Shown: one piece after another, positions 11,342 through 23,899 of the stretch | Position numbering within the stretch: the stretch's first letter is position 1 | Layout of the letters: every line of letters begins with the position of its first letter | DNA from: Simmondsia chinensis | Lineage: Eukaryota > Streptophyta > Magnoliopsida > Caryophyllales > Simmondsiaceae | Length of the DNA: 64,000 nt | Assembly: GCA_018398585.1 (NCBI GenBank) | Contig: JAGTTD010000001.1 | Span: forward strand, 22,619,438 to 22,683,437 | Direction of reading: 5' to 3' | Made by a program: the position numbers and the translations under genes | Notes under the pieces: generated by a model | What the model saw: only the letters and a program-made list of their open reading frames with translations | Databases searched by the model: none | What the model was told of the DNA's origin: nothing

Positions 11342-13284
11342 GTGGAATACTTTAAGAATCCCCACCAGTTCACCAAAGACAAGAAGATGAAAATGAGGGC
11401 TCACATGTATCACCTAGATGAAGAGTATGGGGAGTTATACAAAAAAGATGCCAATGGAGTACTTCTTAATTGCCTGAACTTAGATGAAGCCATGTTAGTC
11501 ATGGTTAGGGCACATGAGATTTGTGGATCCCATTTGGCTGAAAATAAGATGCATTAGCTTATCAGACATTTTGGCGATTACTGGCCATCAATGATGAATG
11601 ATTGTATCAAGTACGCCAAGGGATGTAGAGCATGCCGGAGACATGGGCATGTCCCCAGGGTCCCTGTTTCTGAGATATATGCAATAGTTAAGCCATAGCA
11701 CTATTAAGGACGAGTAAATGACATTATTGGGGAGATTAATCCTCCCTCCAGTAAGCAACATTTGTTATCCTTGTGGCCACGGATTACTTCACAAAGTGGG
11801 TGGAGGCTGAACCATATAGGAATATTAATCAACAAGATGTGATTGATTTCATCAAGGAATATATCCTATGTGGGTTTGGCATCCCATAAACCATAACTAT
11901 AGCCTAAGCTAAGGTATTTAATGGGTCTGAGGTTAAGAGTTCACTAAGAATGCTAACATTGAAATTCTGAACTCAACTTCTTATTATACCCAAGCAAATG
12001 ACTAGACGGAGTCAACTAACAAGATTCTTAAGGCAACATTGAGAAGATGATTGAGGATAGTCCAAGAAGGTGATACGAATTGCTATTTTATGCTCTATGG
12101 GCTTATAGAACATCCAAAAGAGATGCTACTGGGACAACCCCCTTCTGTTTGATGTATGGCCATGATGTTGTGTGCTAATGGAAGTGGCAATTCAGTAAGT
12201 GGTAGATTCAAGACTTCAGTGAAGCAAGGTCCATATTTATATTAAAAATAAAATAATAATAATCAAAACAAAAAATAATAATGACTATGAGTGTATATAT
12301 ATTATGAAAATTAGGAAACTATGCGTGTGTGTATAAACATGTCAAAATTAAATAAAATTAATATCCATAAAATTAAGATGTTTATACTGGATGGCAATAT
12401 GAAATTGCAAACTATTATGGGTGGAAGAGAAAGGGTGAGAGTGGAGAGATGAGAGAAAAAATAACTAAATTTTTAAAAAAATTAGGGTAATACTATGGGT
12501 TATTAGAGAAATAATTTAAAAAAATAAATGGTTTTTGGGAAGCTTGAACCTGCAACCCATAACAAGAATATTAAATAGCATTTGCCGCTAAGCTGACATA
12601 TTAATTTACTACTTAAAAAGCTAACATACTGTTTATCATATTGTTCAGTTTTGAATTATGTACAATAGAAGCAGCTACTAAGAGGCAAAATTAAAGAACA
12701 TGTGCACACATAGAAGCTCAAACCCGTGACCTTTGCCAAAGGAGGAACGCGCTTTATCATTGATCTAACGAATCCCGTTTAAAGTGGGGCCACAATTCTA
12801 TTTATATACAAACAATTTTATACTTTTGGTACTGACATATATAACTTATAAAGGTCGTGTGACAAAGCTGTGATGTTCGTGAACCCTGGTCCTTTCAACA
12901 TGCTTTTGCCACTAAATTCAGTCCATAAGGCTGGCTCATCAAGGAAAATTTACTGAGCTCGAATATGAGCAAGCTACGATGGATCAACTGACTAATTTGG
13001 ATAAGGATAGGCTTGATGCTCTTCATAAGCTTGAAAAACAAAAGAAGAGAGTGGCTAAAGCCTATAACAAAAAGGTCAAACCAAGGAACCTTGGCTTAGG
13101 GGACTTGGCCTGGAAAGTGATTTTATCCATTGGCCAAAAAGACCGTATCTTTGGTAAATGGTCCCCAAATTGGGAAGATCCATTCCGAATTATTGAATTA
13201 TTTAGGGTTAATGCCTATTTGCTTCAAGATCTAGCCGAAGGGACTCACCCAAGGACCATTAATGGAAGGTTCTGGTGCCTTTGA
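11342..13284 (+). pseudogene. Tat copy 1 integrase, split by insertion
   Basis: The N-terminal zinc-binding part lies in 11342-11700 (YHLDEEYGELYKKDANGVLL, MVRAHEICGSHLA, then CIKYAKGCRAC after a stop). The catalytic core follows in several frames (SSKQH, MIEDSPRR, WAYRTSKRDATGTTPFCLMY). The C-terminal region is open at 12979-13284 (DQLTNLDKDRLDALHKLEKQ, GKWSPNWEDPFRIIELF). The 718-bp insertion at 12197 separates core and C-terminus. It is not functional. Confidence 0.78.
12197..12914. mobile_element. 718-bp insertion with 8-bp duplication and tRNA-like motifs
   Basis: AATTCAGT precedes it (12189-12196) and follows it (12915-12922). The uninterrupted arrangement is visible in Tat copy 2 near 59560. 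The ends are imperfect inverted repeats (AAGTGGTAGATTCAAG against reverse complement TAGTGGCAAAAGCATG). An 8-bp duplication and a TAGTGGC start suit a hAT element, and there is no coding capacity. Three tRNA-type A/B-box pairs on the minus strand (about 12542-12598, 12715-12767 and 12875-12914) also make a SINE-derived composite possible. Confidence 0.65.
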
Positions 13285-13675
13285 TTTGGGATTTTTTTTT
13301 TTTTTTTTTTTGTTAGTTTAATTTGAAATTCCAATAAAGAAGTTCTTAAGTTTAGATTTCCTAACTTATGGACTCAATTTTAGTATCAGTGCCTTGATGA
13401 TCAAACTAATGGTCCTTGATAATAAAAACACAAAGAGAAGAACCCTATACTTGAGAGATAATTTGACACAAATATGCAGGTCCATTCGTTAGTATAAGGG
13501 AGTACATAGCATTTAAATTAAATGGTACAAAATAAAATTTATACAACCTGTTACTTCTTCACATTATTAAAAGAGGTGAGTCCGAATCCTAACAAAGGAC
13601 TCCTATATAGCTCCTAATTGATTTGACTATCTTAGTAAGCTGATTATCTACATAGATAACTTCAAACCTACATAT

Positions 13676-14905
13676 CGCTAACTTCTTGGAGATATGCGAT
13701 ACATTTAAGCATAATGGCGTCAGTGATGATGCCATTCGCTTAAGGCTATTTCCTTTCTCACTAAGAGACAAAGCCAAAGTGTGGTTAATGTCACTACCAC
13801 CAGGAACTATCACAACTTGGGATGATTTGGCTCAAAAATTTCTTGGTAAATATTTTCGACCAGCCAAATCAGCTAAGATGAGGAATAACATTATCTCGTT
13901 TGTGCAATACGATACAGAATCTTTATATGAGGCGTGGGAACGTTAAAAAGAACTTTTGAGAAGGTGCCCACATCATGGTTTGCCAGTTTGGATGCAAGTC
14001 CAAACTTTTTACAATGGGTTGACACCTAACACTCAAACAATGGTAGACACGGCTACGAGAGGATCCCTAAATCACAAAACCCCAGATGAAGCGTATGAAT
14101 TGCTAGAAGTAATGTCTAGCAATAACTATGTAAGGGCAACTGAACCAAAGAAACCTGCAGGAATATACAAGCTAGATGCAATAACAAAGTTAACTGCCCA
14201 GGTTTCAATGCTTCAAAAATAGATGAACATGAACGTGAATGCCATAACTTCTCCTGTACTAACGTGTGAATTTTGTGCAGGGAATCATCTTAGCATAGAA
14301 TGCCAAACAGGAAATCCTTTCACCCCATCAACCCATGAACAAGCCAATTTTGTTTCAAATTTTCAAAAAAATAATCCCTATTCCAACACATATAATCCCG
14401 GGTGGAGAAACCATCCAAAATTTTTATGGAATAATCAAGGGACACAAAAACAACTTTTTCACCCCCTGAAAGAAAGACTGATATCGAGGAATTGTTTTAT
14501 AAGTTTATGCAAGATACTAGAAGTTTCATGCAAAACGCTGAAGTAACTCTTTGAAATCAAGAAACCTTGATTCGCGATCAGGAAGCGACCATTAGAAACC
14601 TTGAGACCCAAATTGGGCAAATTTCAAATCACCTTTCTGAAAGATCTCAAGGTTCTTTACCTAGTAACACTGTCATTAACCCACGAAAGCAAGTAAAAGC
14701 AGTAGAATTACGAAGTGGGAAAATTTCGAAAGAACCAACTCAGGTAGACCAAACCATGCCAATTGAACAACCCATAATTGACCTGTCCACTGATACAAAT
14801 AAGGAATTAGAAAATGAGGAAGGGACAAAAGTCCAAGAAGAAAATGCACCAAAAAGGGTTGAACCTCAACCCTACAAACCAAAAGTCCCCTTCCCTCAAC
14901 GTTAA
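13676..14905 (+). pseudogene. Athila gag
   Basis: It matches Athila gag: IRLRLFPFSLRDKAKVWLMS, LPPGTITTWDDLAQKFLGKY, a stop at 13944-13946, then ELLRRCPHHGLPVWMQVQTF and LNHKTPDEAYELLEVMSSNN. A CCHC knuckle is encoded near 14263-14305 (CEFCAGNHLSIEC, CX2CX4HX4C), and NPYSNTYNPGWRNHP lies near 14373-14417. Breaks include the stops at 13944 and 14220 and a frame change near 14450. The acidic/basic tail continues to 14905 (RDQEATIRNLETQIGQISNH). Confidence 0.85.
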
Positions 14906-14929
14906 AAAAATACAAAAGCGCACGAATAA

Positions 14930-17900
14930 TTTGCTAAATTTTTGGAAATTTTCAAAAAATTACACATTAATGTCCCTTTTCCTGACATGTTAGAACAGAT
15001 GCCCAAATATGCCAAATTTATGAAAGAAATCCTATCTAACAAAAGGAAGTTGGGAGAGTTCGAAACGGTAGCACTTACTGAAGAATGCAGTGCCATTTTG
15101 CAAAAGAAGTTGCCTCCCAAGCTAAAAGATCCAGGGAGCTTCACGATACCTTGCACCATTGGCTCCATTTGTTTTGATAAGGTTTTGCGTGATTTAGGTG
15201 CAAGTATATATTTAATGCCTCTCTCTGTTTTCAGGAAGCTTGGGTTAGGAGAAGTGAAGCCTACCACTGTATCTCTCTAACTTGTAGACAGATCAATCAA
15301 GTATCCTAGAGGTGTAATTGAAGACGTCCTTGTAAAGGTTGATAAATGCATCTTCCCAGCTGACTTCATAGTGCTTGATATGGAAGAGGATCGTGAGATA
15401 CCTCTCATTTTAGGCTGACCCTTCCTTGCTATAGGAAGAACCCTGATAGACGTACAACAAGGAAAGCTAATCCTAAGGGTACAAGATGAACAGGTACCCT
15501 TCAACGTCTTTAATGCCATTCAATTTCCGTCTAATATGGATTCTTGATTTGAGGTTGGTATTGTAGATGAGTTGGTCACTAAGACATTCAGGGACACATT
15601 CCCGAAGTTGCTCCTTGAAGCGTGTCTAACAAAATCTGGGACCATAGACACTGAAGACGAGTTGATAAAGGAATGTGCCCAACACCTGGAAAGCTGTGAA
15701 CCTTTTGATTCGCACCACAAAATACGAGTGGAAGACATTCATGCAATTAAAATTCAGCAAAGAACGAAAGAAGAAGAACCACCGAACTTAGAGCTCAAGC
15801 CATTGCCACCACACCTCAAATATGCCTATCTTGGTAATTCTAACACTTATCCTGTTATTATTAATGCCTTATTGAGTAATATTGAACAGGAAAGGTTGCT
15901 TAGGGTTCTTAGAGAGCATAAAACAGCAATCGGATGGACCCTTTCGGATATTAAGGGAATTTCCCTTCCATTTGCATGCACAAAATCCTCATGGAGGATA
16001 GCCTCAAACCTTCTATGCAACCTTAGCGGCAGTTAAACCCTGCCATGAAAGAGGTAGTCAGAAAGAAGCTGTCAAATTATTAGATGTCGGGATCCTCTAT
16101 CCCATATCTGATAGCCTATGGGTTAGCCCACTGCAAGTAGTTCCGAAAAAGAGGGGGGGGGGGGGGGGAGATAACTGTAGTAGAAAATGAGAACAATGAG
16201 CTCATCCCTACTAGGACTGTCACCGAGTGGAGGGTTTGCATAGGTTATCGGAAACTTAGTGATGCCACCCGAAAGGATCACTTTCCCTTACCATTCATTG
16301 ATCAAATGTTAGAAAAACTGGTAGGTCATTCGTATTACTGTTTTATGGATGGATTTTCAGGGTACAATCAAATTTCCATAGCCCCGGAAGATCAGGAAAA
16401 GACCACTTTCACTTGTCCTTATGGTACCTTTGCCTATAGGAGAATGCCTTTTGGGTTATGCAATGCCCCTGCGACTTTTCAAAGATGTTGATGGCAATCT
16501 TTAGTGACATGGTGGAAAATTTCATAGAGGTGTTTATGGATGATTTTCCAGTCTTTGGAACCTCGTTTGATGATTGTTTAGCTAACCTCTCTATGGTTTT
16601 GCAATGATGCACTGACACTAATCTTGTCTGTAATTGGGAGAAATGTCATTTTATGGTACAGGAAGGAATAGTGTTAGGGCATACGATTTCAAAAAGAGGA
16701 ATTGAGGTTGATAGAGCAAAAACTGAAGTGATAGAACGATTACCACCCCCTACCAATGTCAAGGGCATTCGGAGTTTCTTAGGACATGTAGGTTTCTACA
16801 GAAGGTTCATTAAGGACTTCTCTAAGATTGCTAAGCCCCTTTGCAATTTATTGATGAAAGATGTCCCTTTTAACTTTGATAGTGACTGCATGCATGCCTT
16901 TGAAACCTTGAAGAAGAAACCAGTGTCAGCACCAATAATTGTAGCACCTGACTGGACTTTACACTTCGAACTTATGTGCGACGCTAGTGATTGTGCTGTA
17001 GGGGCTGTGCTAGAACAAAGAAGGAACAAAAAATTTCATGTAATTTACTATGCTAGTAAAACTTTGACAGATGCACAGATTAACTATGCTACTACCGAAA
17101 AAGAGTTACTAGCTGTTGTATTTGCATTTGATAAATTTTGTTCCTACCTGCTCAATTCAAAGGTAATTGTTTACACTAACCATTCTGCTCTGAAATACCT
17201 TTTGCAAAACAGGATGCAAAACCGAGACTAACTAGATGGATTCTCTGGCTTCAGGAATTTGATTCAGAAATTCGGGATAAAAAGGGTACAGAAAATGTTG
17301 TGGCAGATCATCTGTCACGTCTCGAACGAGAGGACGAAGGTCCCTCTATCAACGAAAAATTCCCAGATGAAGATCTTATGGTGGTAAGCGAGAATCCTAA
17401 TTGTCCATGATACGCTGACATTGTTAACTATCTGGTTGCACAGGAACATCCCAGGGACATGACTTATTAACAAAAGAAGAAGTTTTTTGCTGACTTAAAG
17501 CATTATTTCTGGGAAGAACCATTCTTGTATAAGCATTGTGCAAACCAGATTATCAGAAGATGTGTACCTAAGGAAGAGATGGAGAACATTCTGCCCCACT
17601 ATCACTCTCTTGAAATTGGTGGCCATCATGGTGGGACAAAAACTACAGCTAAGGTTTTACAATCTGGTTTTTATTGGCCTACACTCTTTAAAGATGCTTT
17701 TAAATTTGTCAGTAAATGTGATAGATGTCAAAGGACAGGTAACATCTTCAAGAAATATGAAATGCACCTAAATAACATTTTGGTTGTTGAATTATTTCAC
17801 GTTTGGGGGATTGATTACATGGGTCCTTTCCCCTCATCATTTTCGAACAGATTTATTTTGGTTGCTGTAGATTATGTGTCCAAATGGGTCGAAGCAGCTG

Positions 17901-18660
17901 CTTTTCCAACCAATGATGCTAGAGTTGTAGTAAACTTTGTTAGAAAAAACATCTTTTCTCGGTTTGGAACTCCTAGAGCAATTATAAGTGATGGCGGAAA
18001 ACATTTTCGAGACCGCTAACTTAAAGCTTTATTGAGTAACTATGGAGTTACACACTATGTGGGTGCTTCGTACCATCCTCAAACAAGTGGACAAGTGGAA
18101 ATTTCAAACCGAGAATTGAAAGTTATTCTTGAAAAAATAGTTAGTGCCTCTAGAAAGGATTGGTCGAAAAAGTTAGATGACGCACTTTGGGCATACAGAA
18201 CAGCATTCAAAACACCTATTGGAATGTCTCCATATCGACTGGTTTATGGCAAAGCATATTATTTACCAGTAGAATTAGAACACAAAGCATACTGGGCCAT
18301 AAAAACCTTAAACTTCAATTTCGCAACTACAGGCGGAAAGAGGTTGTTACAAATCAACGAGATGGATGAGTTCAGAAATGAGGCTCATGAAAATGCTCGA
18401 ATTTACAAAGACCGAACCAAAAGATGGCACGACAAGAACATTTTGAACAAAAAGTTCGTAGTTGGACAAAAAGTTCTGCTGCTTAACTCTCGCTTACGAC
18501 TTTTCCCAGTAAAGCTGCGCTCTCGATGGTCAGGACCCTTTTATTGTAACCCGTGTTTTTCTATATGGCACGGTTGAGATTCAGGATGAGAGAAAGGGTA
18601 CTTTTAAGATCAATGGGAAAAGATTGAAACCTTAAATTGATGGAGAGCTCGAGCCTCAGA
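14930..18660 (+). pseudogene. Athila pol (protease, RT, RNase H, integrase)
   Basis: Protease: LRDLGASIYLMPLSVFRKLG near 15190-15245, with the DLGAS active site usual in Athila. RT: CFMDGFSGYNQISIAPEDQE (about 16339-16400), MPFGLCNAPATFQ, and FMDDF as the YxDD box (16532-16546), in broken frames. RNase H: 16935-17231 (LMCDASDCAVGAVLEQRR, YATTEKELLAVVFAFDKF). Integrase: [19 protein letters not shown] with CDRC at about 17728; catalytic Asp in WGIDYMGPF and ISDGGKHF; and the Glu region [12 protein letters not shown] (18088-18123). A run of about 17 G interrupts the RT near 16153. At least eight stops or frameshifts are visible. Codes for nothing intact. Confidence 0.87.
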
Positions 18661-20199
18661 AAACTTCCTTTCATCTCAACAATGTCGAATGAGCCGCTTA
18701 GAAAGTCAAGCTAATGACTATAACTAAAAGCGCTTCTTGGGAGGCAACCCAAGTGTTTCTATCCTTATTTATCTTAGTTTTCCATTCATTATTTTATTTT
18801 CCTCATATTTCTATATATTTTTTGTTTAAACAGGTATTTTGAAACAAGTTTGGGGGTAGCAAGATGTCCACATACACTATCAAAAGAGAAACCCTCAAAC
18901 CGAGGAAGTATCTCTCACCCAATTTATCTTTTTAGTTCTTTTTAAAAATAAAGTTTGGGGGTGGGAAAAGCAATTTTTAAAAGTTTTGAAACAAAATTAT
19001 TTCCAAAAAGTTTTCCTGTTTTATGCTTTAGAGTCGGCTTCAGTGCCTCCCAGAGTTCGGAGCCTTTGTATGGGGATGTAAATAGTGTCGGCCAACAAAA
19101 ATATTGTCTATTTTCTACTGTTTTTGTCATTAATCTTTCAAAAAGTTTTCATAAAAAAAAACAGAACTTATCATCATGCTTTTTAGGCAATTTTTCTACT
19201 CTTTTTTTAGCTCATTTACTTTAATTGGATTTGAATAACCTGATAATCAATTATTTTTGTGTTCTAATAGCAAAACATGATCCAATCTAAGGCGCTATCT
19301 TGATAAAACCATGGTATTTGACTTCACTAGTTAGCATGGTTGTTTTACTTTTTTTTCTGATTAAAAGATGCTCAAATTTGAATAGATTGCATAAAGAGTA
19401 TCATTTACATAATAGATTTTGAAAAGTTATGCCTAAGTCTAAAATAAAAGAAAAATAATAAAAGGAGAGAATTACTAAGCACCACTATCCTGTAAAAACG
19501 TCTGGATATGTGCTATGATGTGATGGTTTCGTGCCTTGGTACCTCGAGCAAGTAGATCCGTAGGGGTGTTTCAACACCTGGTACCCTGGGCCAACTGGAA
19601 CGGGAGTTGCCGCATTAAAAGCTGGCTACAAAGGGTACTTAGAAAGCTGACAAGAAACCAAGCACCGAAAAAAAGGGGGGGCGGGGGCAAACATCTCTAG
19701 CACCGTTATCCCACATAAATAAGATATGTGCTACCCATTAAGAGGGCGTCTCAATGGTGGCTTATCTTACTTATGGGTCATCGCCCAGGAGTCGGAGCTT
19801 AATTCTCGCTGCAGATATGCTTATATTGACTTGAGTAAATAAATTCCTTCAAAAAAAATGGTGCAAAAATAATTAGTTTTGGGCATACTTGATAAGTCTT
19901 GGTATGAGTGGTATAATTTTGTCCTCTATTCAGTTTGAATATCTTAAGATTAGAAAGAACGGATAAAACTTAATTTGCTTACCTAACTTTTGAATTCGAT
20001 TACCTAGGAAATTGATAGATTTTTCCTTGGGAAAGATGGTTTTGCCTTTAGAACCCTGAACTTTGAGCCTCAGTTATTCTTCTCTAATTTGGAGTATACC
20101 CGCTTTGACTTGTGGTAAATTTCTTAAAAAGCATGAGATCCTGCGCCTTAACGTTTAGCCTTGCTCGAGGACAAGCAAGATTTAAATTTGGGGGTATTT
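18661..20199 (+). other. Athila non-coding 3' internal region
   Basis: No convincing frame. Landmarks: the GGGAGGCAACCCAAG block at 18739, AAGTTTGGGGG tracts at 18848 and 18951, and a structured-looking GC-rich stretch at 19480-19830 in which the phrase GCACC(A/G)(C/T)TATCC recurs. It ends with the CTCGAGGACAAGCAAG and TTTGGGGG motif that usually precedes the Athila 3' LTR. The track may correspond to the region that carries an env-like gene in some Athila elements, but I see none. Confidence 0.6.
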
Positions 20200-21593
20200 T
20201 GATAAGTCTAATTTAGTATATAAATTTTTATATCATTTTAATATATTTTTAACCATTTTTGGGTTGAACTTCTATCACTTTTGCTCGATTTTGAACTATT
20301 TTGCCATTTTCTTGTAAAAACACTCATTTTATGTTAAATCTTGCTAGGTTTTATCATTAACATCAACAAGTAAATGCAAGATACATCAAATAAAAGCAAT
20401 AAAATAGCAAAATCATCCCAAAACTCACGGTTATACAATGAACCAACAAAAAATGAACACTAGCTTTGCAAGTTGCTTTGGGCGGCATTTTTATTCAAAT
20501 TTTTTAACTCAAATGCATTGTATACTACATCAACACCATCAAATTGATCATTTTGTGCAGGTTTTGGGCGGTGCAAGCTGAAAAGAAAATAAAAAATTGA
20601 AGAACAAAGCAACTTGAAGAGCAACCGCAAAAACCATCAAATGAGAAGCAAGTTTGATGTATTTTTTTCATTTTTTTTATCCCATTTCAAACACTATAAA
20701 TAGAGGGCGTTTGGGGTGTGTTGAATCATCCTTCATCAAACAAAAGTCTCATAAAAAGTGTAGAGAAAGAAGAAGAGAAACGGGTGAAGGAAGAAGAAGG
20801 AGGAGGAAGAAAGTTTGGTTTCTAATTTTGTATTTTTAAGTCCTTTTTAGCCTTTTCTTCTTCTAAGTTCATGAATTTTGTGTTAGTTATGCTTTATATT
20901 AATTTTATCATGAACTAATTTTGTTATTCCAAAGCTAAGATGTAGCCTAAGTTGTAATATATGCTTATTTCTAATTCAACATATTTATTGTTTTGTCATT
21001 GCATTGTTGAAGTGTTTATCATTGTTCTTCATGAGTTTTAAATGCTTGATCACCATTTAAGGCTTATAATGATTCATAATGAGTCCGAGAGGAGATTTAT
21101 GATGAGTGCTAAGGTGATCAGCACCACAAATTGAGCGAATGCTCGAGAGAGATTAACACGATTTGTGTGGTTTTTAAGAGAAAATGATAGAGCTTTAAAA
21201 ACTCTTTTCTTATTTAAATTCATGCACGAGAGTGATGGGTTAATATGTAAAAGAGCATGTTAAATGTTTCTCGAGAGAGAATATTTAGTAAATTAGGGTT
21301 TTCAACCATCAACACGTAATAACAACTTGAATAACGAGAATAGAAAGGTGTATTGATGCAACTAGATGAAATCGGATGCCTTAGATATTATTAAATCATA
21401 AAAACTTTATAAAATCAGTTAACATATTTTATTTCTTTTTAGTTTATTTTATTTCATATCAATATCTCAATTTTTCAATTTTTCAAATAGTATTGAAGCT
21501 ACTAATTTGGTATTCACTCAATACAATCCTTGTGGGAACGATACTGTACTCACTTCTATATTACTTGGTACGACTAGTGTACTTGCTAACGCA
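20200..21593 (+). repeat. Athila 3' LTR
   Basis: It starts TGATAAGTCTAATTTAG immediately after the polypurine tract. It contains a TATA-like TATAAATAGAG (about 20695) before a purine-rich leader. It ends in the conserved block TCCTTGTGGGAACGATACTG and TTGGTACGACTAGTGTACTTG, near GCTAACGCA at about 21593. The start is firm; the end is estimated, because no target duplication can be matched (the 5' side is truncated). Confidence 0.72.
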
Positions 21594-22020
21594 TACTCAA
21601 AGTCTGCATCACATATCTCCTCTGAGGGGTTAAAGTTTGGACCAAAGGCATATGGTTCATGCAAGGAAGAGGGATCCTCCCCAATGAAGCAAGAGGCGTC
21701 CTCCTCAACAGAGGTAGCATCTATGGGGACCTGGAGCTTGTCCAGGACTACAAAGGAGTCAGATTGAACCAAATGCGTCAATAACTCCACGAGGATATCA
21801 ACTTTTTGGAGTGGGAATGGAGACGTAATGAAAAATTTGGGCCATTATTATGGTCTAAGTTAGAAGTTCCAAAGAAATTCTTAAAGACGCAAAGAACAAA
21901 GCAAGAAAAGCTAGCGCTTGAGAGTTGAGACCAAGTGATGAGCACTTGAATTGCAAGAACGAAAGAGCAAAGTGCATAAGGTGAAAAATATCGAAGCCCT
22001 AATTGTCATATTTATAGACA
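21518..22020 (-). other. Antisense reading frame with TATA-like promoter (Tat 3' part?)
   Basis: On the minus strand, an open frame starts near 21790 (MELLTHLVQSDSFVVLDKLQ, FNPSEEICDADFEYALA) and runs leftward into the Athila LTR. About 220 bp upstream on that strand, at 22008-22017, is CTATAAATA followed by a pyrimidine-rich leader. Tat-lineage elements can carry an antisense gene near the 3' LTR, and copy 2 here does. This may be the start of copy 1's antisense gene, cut by the Athila insertion. The protein itself is not recognised. Confidence 0.35.
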
Positions 22021-23899
22021 TGCGGAAATGAAGGAAGCCCAAGCATCACAGTAATGTCTAGTGCTCCTCCTAGCCGTTAAGTGTCAAATCACACAGATTT
22101 TTTACCTGTTGGAAATATGAAATTACCAACGCCTAAAAGGGGGCATTTATTTGCAGCCCAAACTTGAGGGAGTTGAGACGACGCCAATTAAAGGTAAAAG
22201 GACAAATGCTTGTGACGTGGGGCCGCATTCAAGCTAAAATGGTCTTTAGAAATAGAAATAATCGTGTCCCAAGTTCATCTCCTTAAAGAGTTAAAATCCC
22301 TTAAACAATTAACAGCCATTTAAGGTGGCTAAAGGGGTTCGCCCTTGAACTACACAGAAGGCTACAAGAAAGTTAGTTTCCCTACTCGAGGTAGTTATTT
22401 GGAGTGCATATCAAGAAACATGGGCCATAAACATATCCAAAAGGGAATGGATGAACATGGGGCATCTAGAAAGAGCTCAAGCACGAGTTTTAAAGCATGT
22501 TCAATGCCAATTTAGTTCGGGAATGCAGCATTTAGGCCAAACGTGAGCCATATATGCCAAGTTTTCAAGATGCATCAATTATTTCTTTGCTCAATAAATA
22601 AAAGCGTTGTTATCATTGTAAAGTATCTATCATCAAAAACAAAACTTTTTCAAGTTTTCTTTACAGCACACTTGTGCTTTTTCCTTAGGAGTAGCATAAC
22701 TTAGCCTAGCCTAACGTAACATAGCATAGCATAGTATAACTTGTAACTTATTTTGCTTTCTTCAAGGCAAAACAATCTTCGGGTTTCAGGTATGAACTTT
22801 TTATTTTAAATATGTTCCTACAATCGACGAGTTGAGAATTAAGTCATTAGTTTAAGGTGTTGACGGCCAAGCCCCAAGCTCGATTGTGTTGGTTGTAACA
22901 CTAGTGCCACTGCTTAATAAGTCAGATGAATTTAGGTTTGATTCGTTGTTTCAGGCCTTCGACGGCTTTGCCCTTGATTGCATTGGTCTTAATCCAGTGA
23001 CCCAAATATGGTTCGCTCGACCTAAATCTAGTTAACCTTTAACTCCTTTGAATTATCACAAGTCAAGGGTGCTAGGCCTAAGAATTTGTAGACTCGGGCT
23101 TGTAAGTGGATTACTGAGCTCTTAAGTTTATCTCCACCCTAGTCCTTAGCTTTTAAGTGTATGAGGTAAGGTGTTTGTGGGCTCCGCTCCATCACCCCAA
23201 TTGCCATTTGAGCCGGTTCCATATCCATTTACTTTCCTGTCATAGATCAAACTCCAAAAATACAAAAATATATATATATATAAATTAAGTCTCTGTAATT
23301 GGAACAAGTGTAGAATCCACGATATAAGTCCAAACTGAAATCAAATTCACCATAGCATTAACTTGCTTCAGAGGTAATTGATTGAGGCCAAACACGTGCG
23401 GTTCATAAATTAGACTCACTCCCAAGTTACTGCAAGTCCCTTTTTGTATGTTTGTTTATTTTTGTACTTACAGCGACCACACACACACTAGACTGACAAA
23501 AGGAGCAAACAGAGTCTCTTCCACTTCGTCACCCATCGCCCTCTTGGTGTCAAGGTTTTAGCATATGCCTGGCATCATCACCTAGGTAATCTTTCAGAAG
23601 AAGTTGCTTGCCAAATTCTTCAGCGCGCCTTTAGCTAGTTAAAGGGTCTTCAGATTTTTCTTTTTGTAATGTGTGTTAGTGAAGGCATATCGTTTGCACT
23701 TTGGTCATTCATTTTCTATTTCTGGCAAATCTTGAATTTGGTTCATTTTGATGTATGAAGTTCTTTAATCTTATCTAGTAATTGATTTTGTTATTATGTG
23801 TCCTTCATCGATGATTATAATCATTATGCCTAGATCTATCTCATGCATACTAAAATTGAAGTTTTTCCCCATCCAAAGGTTCATAATTAAAATTAAGAT
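22021..23899. other. LTR-like non-coding region, no gene
   Basis: No coding sequence is recognised. A GAGGGAGT purine tract followed by TGAGACGACGCC (about 22165) could be a PPT and LTR start belonging to Tat copy 1. AACGTAACATAGCATAGCATAG at 22710 is a short degenerate repeat. The AT microsatellite at 23269-23283 is the only simple repeat. The boundaries of any LTR are not resolved. Confidence 0.3.

Larger units (their letters stand above)
10400..13675 (+). mobile_element. Ty3 Tat-lineage retrotransposon fragment (copy 1)
   Basis: Decayed pol in order: reverse-transcriptase-linked RNase H (10418-10830: HQAAFETIKGYLIRPPVLIP, VLKYMLDRPLMRGQL); a second, archaeal-type RNase H (10836-11150); and integrase (11342-13284: zinc region with CRAC near 11625, YRTSKRDATGTTPF, C-terminal KWSPNWEDPFRIIELF). 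A second RNase H before integrase is typical of the plant Tat lineage. Stops and frameshifts are numerous. An insertion at 12197-12914 splits the integrase. The downstream non-coding part (13310-13675) matches 59940-60250 of copy 2. The 5' half (gag, protease, most of RT) is absent at the ycf1 junction. Confidence 0.82.
13676..21593 (+). mobile_element. Athila-lineage Ty3 retrotransposon, 5'-truncated
   Basis: It begins inside gag (NFLEICDTFKHNGVSDDAI) with no 5' LTR or primer site. It runs through gag, protease, RT, RNase H and integrase, then a long non-coding 3' region, a polypurine tract (TTTGGGGGT at 20188-20196) and a 3' LTR from 20200. The protein motifs and the CTTCTTGGGAGGCAACCCAAG-type block at 18732 are characteristic of Athila. 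Numerous stops and frameshifts make it a relic. It interrupts or abuts Tat copy 1. Confidence 0.85.

Noticed and set aside
23520..23640. Words AWHHHLGNLSEEVACQILQR resembling the Copia pre-integrase motif
   Set aside because: Too short, no flanking Copia domain in any frame, and it lies in LTR-like non-coding DNA.
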